Shown here one piece after another: positions 1-3,846 of a stretch of 5,774 nt of DNA (position 1 is its first letter; each line of letters opens with the position of its first letter). Where the stretch lies: positions 1 to 5,774 of the forward strand of contig JAWOGL010000001.1 of the NCBI GenBank assembly GCA_046496945.1, given 5' to 3'. Made by a program: the position numbers and the translations under genes. This DNA comes from Desulfonatronovibrio sp046496945 (GTDB taxonomy: Bacteria > Desulfobacterota > Desulfovibrionia > Desulfovibrionales > Desulfonatronovibrionaceae). The notes beneath the pieces are model-generated. The model did no database searches. It was given only the letters and a program-made list of their open reading frames with translations, and was not told the origin of the DNA.

Positions 1-37
1 CGAAAAATGAAACCTTAACCGCCCGTTCGAAGATTTA

Positions 38-85
38 CCCAGTTGAATACGGCTTTGCCGTAGACCGCAGGTCTATTCAACCGGG
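38..85. repeat. Nested inverted repeat, three-way-junction fold (copy 1)
   Basis: The outer arms are 38-49 and 74-85, pairing at 11 of 12 positions with one A-C mismatch (A41 against C82). Between them sit two small hairpins: CGGC-TTT-GCCG at 50-60 and TAGACC-GCA-GGTCTA at 61-75. The second hairpin shares two bases with the outer arm, so its ends are interchangeable. Drawn as single-stranded RNA or DNA this makes a compact three-way junction. The same architecture recurs 12 bases downstream with a different sequence. It resembles REP- or BIME-type intergenic palindromes in general style, but I do not recognise the family. There is no U-run after it, so a terminator is unlikely. Confidence 0.7.
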
Positions 86-97
86 AGAGCTCAAGAC

Positions 98-147
98 GCC
101 CCAGTTAAACCCGTTTGCAACGGAGACTAACGTCTGTTTAACGGGGC
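98..147. repeat. Nested inverted repeat, three-way-junction fold (copy 2)
   Basis: The outer arms are GCCCC-A-GTTAAAC (98-110) and GTTTAAC-GGGGC (136-147). They form 12 pairs with one bulged A at 103. The interior is filled exactly by two perfect hairpins: CCGTT-TGC-AACGG (111-123) and AGAC-TAAC-GTCT (124-135), leaving no unpaired base at the junction. Compared with the copy at 38-85, the AGTT, TTTGC, AGAC and GTCT words are kept. Outer-stem pair G45-C78 is replaced by A107-T139, and T48-A75 by C110-G136, so both sides changed together. This suggests diverged copies of one structured element rather than chance palindromes. Confidence 0.7.
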
Positions 148-179
148 AGGCCAAGGTCGCCAAGGAAGGCAAAATAGTT

Positions 180-216
180 TTTTCATTTGTCACGCGCTTC
201 GCCTGACAAATGAAAA
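180..216. repeat. Long perfect inverted repeat with GC-rich loop
   Basis: A perfect 13-base stem pairs TTTTCATTTGTCA (180-192) with TGACAAATGAAAA (204-216). The 11-base loop at 193-203 can itself form a short GCG-CTT-CGC hairpin (194-202). The stem begins in T-rich and ends in A-rich sequence, so on either strand it could look like an intrinsic terminator, but its stem is AT-rich and no gene clearly ends just before it. It fits better as a third member of the palindrome cluster. The heptamers ATTTGTC (185-191) and GACAAAT (205-211) recur as a closer dyad at 451-471. Confidence 0.65.
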
Positions 217-223
217 GGCAGCC

Positions 224-254
224 TTGTCCAATACCGTGTCCCGGTTTTGGACAA
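224..254. repeat. Inverted repeat with inner stem
   Basis: The arms TTGTCCAA (224-231) and TTGGACAA (247-254) pair perfectly over eight bases. After a T-T mismatch, an inner stem ACCG (233-236) with CGGT (242-245) continues the hairpin around a five-base loop at 237-241. It follows the preceding palindrome by only seven bases. A short AAGGC-A-GCCTT dyad at 215-225 overlaps the ends of both. It seems to belong to the same cluster, although it has one inner hairpin rather than two. Confidence 0.55.
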
Positions 255-417
255 TACCTCTGCTTCGCCTCTTAAACTTTGCGTACCTAGCGGCTTTGCG
301 GTTCAAACTTTTCTTGTTTTTTATGACAGGGTTTCATGAGTAAGTCACTAATCATCAGTTAAAATCATGTTAACCCGGCAAACTACTCCAGCTCAGCCCG
401 GAAGTCAAAAACAAGTA

Positions 418-447
418 TTGTCACTGCATTCTTCTCAAGCTGATAAA
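418..447 (+). promoter_or_regulatory. Candidate sigma-70-type promoter for the epimerase gene
   Basis: A TTGTCA box at 418-423 (five of six to the -35 consensus) is followed after 18 bases by GATAAA at 442-447 (four of six to the -10 consensus). This would start transcription near 454-456, about 60 bases before the start codon. The hexamers are modest matches in an AT-rich stretch, so this is only a candidate. Confidence 0.3.
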
Positions 448-450
448 ATC

Positions 451-471
451 ATTTGTCTAACCAGGACAAAT
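451..471. promoter_or_regulatory. Perfect heptamer dyad, operator-like
   Basis: ATTTGTC (451-457) and GACAAAT (465-471) form a perfect seven-base dyad with a seven-base spacer. It lies just past the candidate -10 and 46 bases before the epimerase ATG, where a repressor site or a 5'-leader hairpin would act. The same two heptamers are also inside the palindrome at 180-216. No regulator gene is visible in the window, so a role in control is an inference. Confidence 0.35.
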
Positions 472-517
472 TCAGTATTGGTCACTGGCAAACCTTAACA
501 GACAAGCGGAGACACTC

Positions 518-1567
518 ATGAAAATACTGATTACCGGCACGGCCGGCTTCATCGGCTTTCACCTGGCCCTGGCTTTTGCCCGCAGAGGCGATGAGGTCAT
601 TGGAGTCGACAATATTAATGATTATTATGACGTTAACGTAAAATATGGAAGACTGGAATATTCCGGTTTTTCAGGTCCTTATGATTTTGGAAAACTGATC
701 CGCTCGGATAAGTATCCCAACCTCGGGTTTATCCGGATGAACCTTGAAGACCGGGAAGGACTGGAAAAACTATTTCAGGAGCAGAAATTCGACCGGGTCT
801 GCAACCTGGCCGCCCAGGCCGGTGTCCGCTACAGCCTGTCCAATCCCCACGCTTACGTAAACTCCAATGTGGCAGGTTATGTCAACCTTTTGGAATGCTG
901 CCGCCACCACAGCATAGAGCACTTTGTCTTTGCCAGCAGCTCCAGCGTTTACGGGCTTAATGAAACCCAGCCCTTTTCCACCCACGACAATGTGGATCAT
1001 CCCATCAGCCTTTACGCGGCCACCAAGAAAAGCAATGAACTCATGGCCCATACCTACGCCCATCTGTACGGACTTCCCTGTACCGGGCTCAGATTCTTCA
1101 CTGTTTACGGTCCGTGGGGACGGCCGGACATGGCCCTGTTTCTATTTACCAGAGCCATTATGGAAGGACGGCCCATAAACGTGTTCAATCATGGAAAGAT
1201 GCAGCGCGACTTCACCTATATCGACGATATAGTGGAAGGTGTAATCAGGGTGGTGGACAAGGTTCCCCGTGGCAACCCGGACTGGAACGGAAAAAATCCG
1301 GACCCGGCATCGTCCAGAGCCCCTTATAAGCTTTACAACATCGGCAATAACAATCCGGTTCAGCTTATGGATTTTATCAGTGCCCTGGAAAATATCCTGG
1401 GCAGAAAGGCAGAGAAAAATCTCCTGCCCCTGCAGCCCGGAGATGTACCCAGCACTTACGCCGATGTAGAGGATCTGGTCCGGGACCTGGATTACAAGCC
1501 GGAAACTTCTGTGGAAGAAGGCATATCCCGGTTTGTTGAATGGTACACCGATTTTTTCAAGACATAG
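518..1567 (+). CDS. NAD-dependent epimerase, probable UDP-glucuronate 4-epimerase
   Basis: A complete 349-residue extended short-chain dehydrogenase/reductase. The family interconverts UDP-glucuronate and UDP-galacturonate in the cytoplasm through a 4-keto intermediate held on NAD, supplying galacturonate for capsule, lipopolysaccharide or exopolysaccharide. Visible features are the Rossmann GxxGxxG at residues 7-13, the acidic residue D31 ending the second strand, the SSSSVYG active-site segment (140-146) and the catalytic Y166xxxK170. Long stretches typical of the CapI/LpsL type follow: YGPWGRPDMALFLF near 197-210, GKMQRDFTYIDDIVEG near 226-241 and LQPGDVPSTYADV near 305-317. Residues about 41-70 are some 13 longer than in the shortest relatives. 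The ATG is supported by GGAG at 508-511, six bases upstream. No other sugar gene is in view and the downstream genes are convergent, so its polysaccharide pathway is unknown. Exact substrate is inferred; a related UDP-sugar epimerase is the main alternative. Confidence 0.9.
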   Translation: MKILITGTAGFIGFHLALAFARRGDEVIGVDNINDYYDVNVKYGRLEYSGFSGPYDFGKLIRSDKYPNLGFIRMNLEDREGLEKLFQEQKFDRVCNLAAQAGVRYSLSNPHAYVNSNVAGYVNLLECCRHHSIEHFVFASSSSVYGLNETQPFSTHDNVDHPISLYAATKKSNELMAHTYAHLYGLPCTGLRFFTVYGPWGRPDMALFLFTRAIMEGRPINVFNHGKMQRDFTYIDDIVEGVIRVVDKVPRGNPDWNGKNPDPASSRAPYKLYNIGNNNPVQLMDFISALENILGRKAEKNLLPLQPGDVPSTYADVEDLVRDLDYKPETSVEEGISRFVEWYTDFFKT

Positions 1568-1622
1568 TCCGGTCCAGGCGCGGCATAAGCCTGAACGTTT
1601 TTACCGAGCCACAAACAGCATC

Positions 1623-1654
1623 AAAAAAGGCGCTTCGTACGAAGCGCCTTTTTT
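1623..1654. terminator. Bidirectional intrinsic terminator, perfect 32-base palindrome
   Basis: GGCGCTTCGTACGAAGCGCC (1629-1648) is a perfect palindrome, flanked by six A on the left and six T on the right, so the whole 1623-1654 segment is self-complementary. Read on the plus strand it gives a GC-rich hairpin followed by a U-run 56 bases after the epimerase stop. Read on the minus strand it gives the same 25 bases after the receptor stop. It sits between convergent genes and should end transcription from both. Confidence 0.9.
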
Positions 1655-1678
1655 CTAACTGATGTTTTCGGTTTTACT

Positions 1679-3727
1679 TTACAGCTTGAACTTGGCCATG
1701 AGTTCCTTGAGTTTTTCTGCCAGTCTTGACAGCTCATCAGAACTCTGCCTCACCTGGGCGCTGGAATTACTCATCTCGGTTGCGTTGGAGCTGACCTCGG
1801 TTATATCCTGAGCAACCTCCCCGGCAACAGTGGAACTCTGGGCCACATTTTCATTGACCTCCTGAATGCCGGTAGCAGCCTGGCCCACATTTTCCGCGAT
1901 ATCCCTGGTGGTCACGCTCTGCTCTTCCACAGCCGCGGCAATGGTTGCGATAATGGAATCAATATCATTGATAATCTGACTTATCTCCTGGATCTCGGTC
2001 ACGGTCATGCCGGTGGCATCCTGAATGCCTTCTATCTTTTCCTTGATTTCATCGGTTGCCTTGGCGGTCTGCTGGGCCAGCTCCTTGATTTCATTGGCCA
2101 CAACCGCGAAGCCTTTCCCGGCTTCCCCTGCTCTGGCCGCCTCGATAGTGGCATTAAGCGCCAGGAGGTTGGTCTGGGATGATATGGCCATAATGGTCTC
2201 GGTTACCTTGCTGATCTCGCTGGCTGCCCGGCCCAGTTCATCCACTCTCTGTGAACTTTCCCTGGCTTTGCTAACGGCGTTGCTGGTAATTTCCTTGGCT
2301 TTTTCCGAATTCTGGGCGATTTCAGAGATAGTGGCGCTCATTTCCTCGGATGCGGTGGCCACGGTATTCACGTTGGTGGCTGCCTGTTCCATGGCCGCGG
2401 CCACGGAACTCATATTGGAACTCATCTCTTCTGCCGCTGTAGCCACGCCGTTGGACTTGCTGGCGGTCTGCTCGGAACGGCTGGCCATGTCATCGGCAAT
2501 GGAATTAAGCTCGGTGGAAGACGAAGCCAGTGTACCCACTCCGTTATTTATATCCTTGAACCTGGAACTCAGACTGTCCACCATATTGTTCAGTGCGGTG
2601 GCCAGCTGGCCCACCTCGTCCTTCTGATTAACATCAAGCTTTCTTGACAGATCACCATCAGCCATGGCCTTGGCAAAGGCCACTCCCTTAAAGATAGGTC
2701 TGGTAATACTCAAAGTCAGAATAATTCCCAGGAAGATTGCAATCAGGGTCCCCAGAACCATACCTGCCAGAGTCAAAATCTGTATAAACCTGGAATTCTC
2801 ATTCGCCTGATTAACTGCCTGCTCTGCAATATCTGCATTCAAATGCACCAGTTCTTCAAATTTCTCCAATACCTGCAGGCCTTCGGTGTACACAGCGCCC
2901 ATAACCAGATCATTGGTCTTTTCCCGAAGGGCGTCCACGCCATCTGCCAGCTCCAGCAGCTGATCAAAATATGTAAAAACCTCTCTGGAGGCGGGCTGCA
3001 TAATATCCCGGTACTGCCTCTGGGCCTCGTTCATGTTGTCGGCCCTGATAGCCTGCTGAATAGCCCCCACTGCGTGATGAAACCGGTCATGCGGGTCCTG
3101 CATGTTACTGAGCAGTTCCTGCAGCTGGGTGTTGTCAAAATCCATCCGGGCCATCCATTTGCCGAAGTTGCAGGCTGTGGGATCATCTCCACCCTCAAAC
3201 TGTTCCTGTTCAAAAATATGGTTGGCCGCCCGGACCTCGGCCTGGTAATGATCTCCCCTGAAAAGGCGCATATTGGAAACCAGCCTGTTGGGATCAAGTA
3301 TTTCAGTGGCTTCAAATTCCCGGTTAAGGTCCAGCCATTCGTCATTGGTCTCCATCCACTCTGCAAGTTCCTGGTCTATCTGATCGCTTAGCTCTTCCTC
3401 TTCAGCCGTTGCCGGCAGGGTTTTAAAGTACTCCCACTCATCAAGCAGGGCCTGTCTGGATTCATTAAACCGTGTGACATAGGTCCGGCGCTCATCCATG
3501 GTCAAAAACTCCGACATCAGAGTGCGCTGGGCCACCTGCATCTCTTCAATCTGTACCTCGGCATCAAGCAGGGATTCAATACTGGGCAGCCTGATTTCTC
3601 CCACTTCATAGATGTCTTCTCCCAGCTTGACAGCGCCCATCCATCCGGTAATCCCCACAGCCATGGTTATAAGGGCCACTATGAGAAAACCACCGATAAG
3701 CTTGACACTCAGTTTAATGTTCTTCAT
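1679..3727 (-). CDS. Methyl-accepting chemotaxis protein with CZB-like periplasmic sensor
   Basis: A complete 682-residue inner-membrane chemoreceptor. TM1 is at about residues 10-30 and TM2 at about 316-341. They bracket a predicted periplasmic sensor of roughly 285 residues, mostly helical. A HAMP linker (about 342-395) leads into a long cytoplasmic coiled coil. Its conserved hairpin tip, which contacts CheA and CheW, is around 504-562 (SSQTNLLALNATIEAARAGE at 516-535). Arm lengths of about 19-21 heptads suggest the 40-heptad class. The sensor contains H160, C186 in CNFGKW, H213 and H217. The C-H-H spacing (27 and 4) equals that of CZB zinc-binding domains such as DgcZ, so zinc or a zinc-linked signal is a plausible input, though the ligand is not proven. 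The protein ends without a CheR-tethering NWETF-like pentapeptide. The ATG is supported by a strong GGAGG five bases upstream. It lies downstream of a cheA-type gene on the same strand, its likely signalling partner. Confidence 0.93.
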   Translation of the reverse strand: MKNIKLSVKLIGGFLIVALITMAVGITGWMGAVKLGEDIYEVGEIRLPSIESLLDAEVQIEEMQVAQRTLMSEFLTMDERRTYVTRFNESRQALLDEWEYFKTLPATAEEEELSDQIDQELAEWMETNDEWLDLNREFEATEILDPNRLVSNMRLFRGDHYQAEVRAANHIFEQEQFEGGDDPTACNFGKWMARMDFDNTQLQELLSNMQDPHDRFHHAVGAIQQAIRADNMNEAQRQYRDIMQPASREVFTYFDQLLELADGVDALREKTNDLVMGAVYTEGLQVLEKFEELVHLNADIAEQAVNQANENSRFIQILTLAGMVLGTLIAIFLGIILTLSITRPIFKGVAFAKAMADGDLSRKLDVNQKDEVGQLATALNNMVDSLSSRFKDINNGVGTLASSSTELNSIADDMASRSEQTASKSNGVATAAEEMSSNMSSVAAAMEQAATNVNTVATASEEMSATISEIAQNSEKAKEITSNAVSKARESSQRVDELGRAASEISKVTETIMAISSQTNLLALNATIEAARAGEAGKGFAVVANEIKELAQQTAKATDEIKEKIEGIQDATGMTVTEIQEISQIINDIDSIIATIAAAVEEQSVTTRDIAENVGQAATGIQEVNENVAQSSTVAGEVAQDITEVSSNATEMSNSSAQVRQSSDELSRLAEKLKELMAKFKL

Positions 3728-3732
3728 TTCTT

Positions 3733-3737
3733 CCTCC
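3733..3737 (-). promoter_or_regulatory. Strong ribosome binding site of the chemoreceptor gene
   Basis: On the minus strand GGAGG is followed by AAGAA and then the ATG at 3727-3725. The extended match (CGGAGGAA) and five-base spacing fix the start of the receptor, which also places the first basic residues directly before TM1. Confidence 0.8.
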
Positions 3738-3761
3738 GGAAAAATTTGGATGTATGTTAAT

Positions 3762-3790
3762 ATTATATGTTGGTTATCTATTAAACCAGA
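3762..3790 (-). promoter_or_regulatory. Candidate promoter of the chemoreceptor gene
   Basis: Reading the minus strand, a perfect TATAAT lies at 3767-3762, 34 bases before the ATG. The hexamer at the usual 17-base distance (TCTGGT, 3790-3785) is a poor -35 match, so the promoter may be weak, activator-dependent or not real. No flagellar sigma-28 pattern was seen. The 119-base gap also has no U-tailed hairpin after the kinase gene, so read-through from cheA into the receptor gene is equally possible. Confidence 0.4.
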
Positions 3791-3823
3791 AATCTACGCC
3801 TGCCGGACAGAAATGCCCTGCTC

Positions 3824-3845
3824 CCTGATTCCTGTTACCTGATTC
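3824..3845. repeat. Short tandem direct repeat after the cheA stop
   Basis: CCTGATTC occurs at 3824-3831 and again at 3838-3845, a 14-base period, ending just beyond the kinase stop codon. It is a minor local duplication with no visible function. Confidence 0.35.
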
Positions 3846-3846
3846 T

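Larger units (their letters stand above)
414..490 (+). repeat. Pair of near-identical direct repeats before the epimerase gene
   Basis: AGTATTGTCACTGCA at 414-428 recurs as AGTATTGGTCACTGGCA at 474-490. The second copy matches the first apart from two extra G bases. The copies start 60 bases apart and bracket the candidate -10 and the dyad at 451-471. They could be binding sites for a regulator or the trace of a small duplication; nothing in the sequence separates the two. Confidence 0.4.
1..517. other. Non-coding, repeat-rich region upstream of the epimerase gene
   Basis: I find no supportable gene in this 517-base stretch. From about 38 to 254 it is dominated by four consecutive inverted repeats, listed separately. 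Bases 255-413 show no clear stem, only degenerate echoes of the same material: a GCTTCGCC word at 262-269, a damaged version of the CGGC-TTT-GCCG hairpin near 291-301, and a loose direct repeat (TTAAACTTT near 272-280, TTCAAACTTT near 302-311). Bases 414-517 carry possible control elements of the downstream gene. One frame is open from the left edge to a TGA at 204-206, but it runs straight through the palindromes and is not convincing as protein. Confidence 0.75.

Noticed and set aside
38..147. tRNA-like cloverleaf
   Set aside because: Each unit is under 50 bases with two inner hairpins only, and lacks an anticodon arm of normal size, a T-loop motif and a CCA-compatible acceptor end.
38..254. 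CRISPR array
   Set aside because: The units differ in sequence and size, there are no constant repeats with unique spacers, and no cas gene is in view.
336..362. Eight-codon leader peptide starting at ATG 336
   Set aside because: No ribosome binding site of note, no runs of regulatory codons and no attenuator pairing downstream.
1575..1602. First possible terminator right after the epimerase: CAGGC/GCCTG stem followed by five T
   Set aside because: The stem is only five pairs with a nine-base loop and four bases before the T-run. The palindrome at 1623-1654 is far stronger.
2025..2627. 200-codon open frame on the plus strand inside the receptor gene
   Set aside because: It is antisense to the strongly conserved signalling domain. 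Its Ala/Ser/Leu-rich product is what reverse reading of that coiled coil gives, and it has no support of its own.
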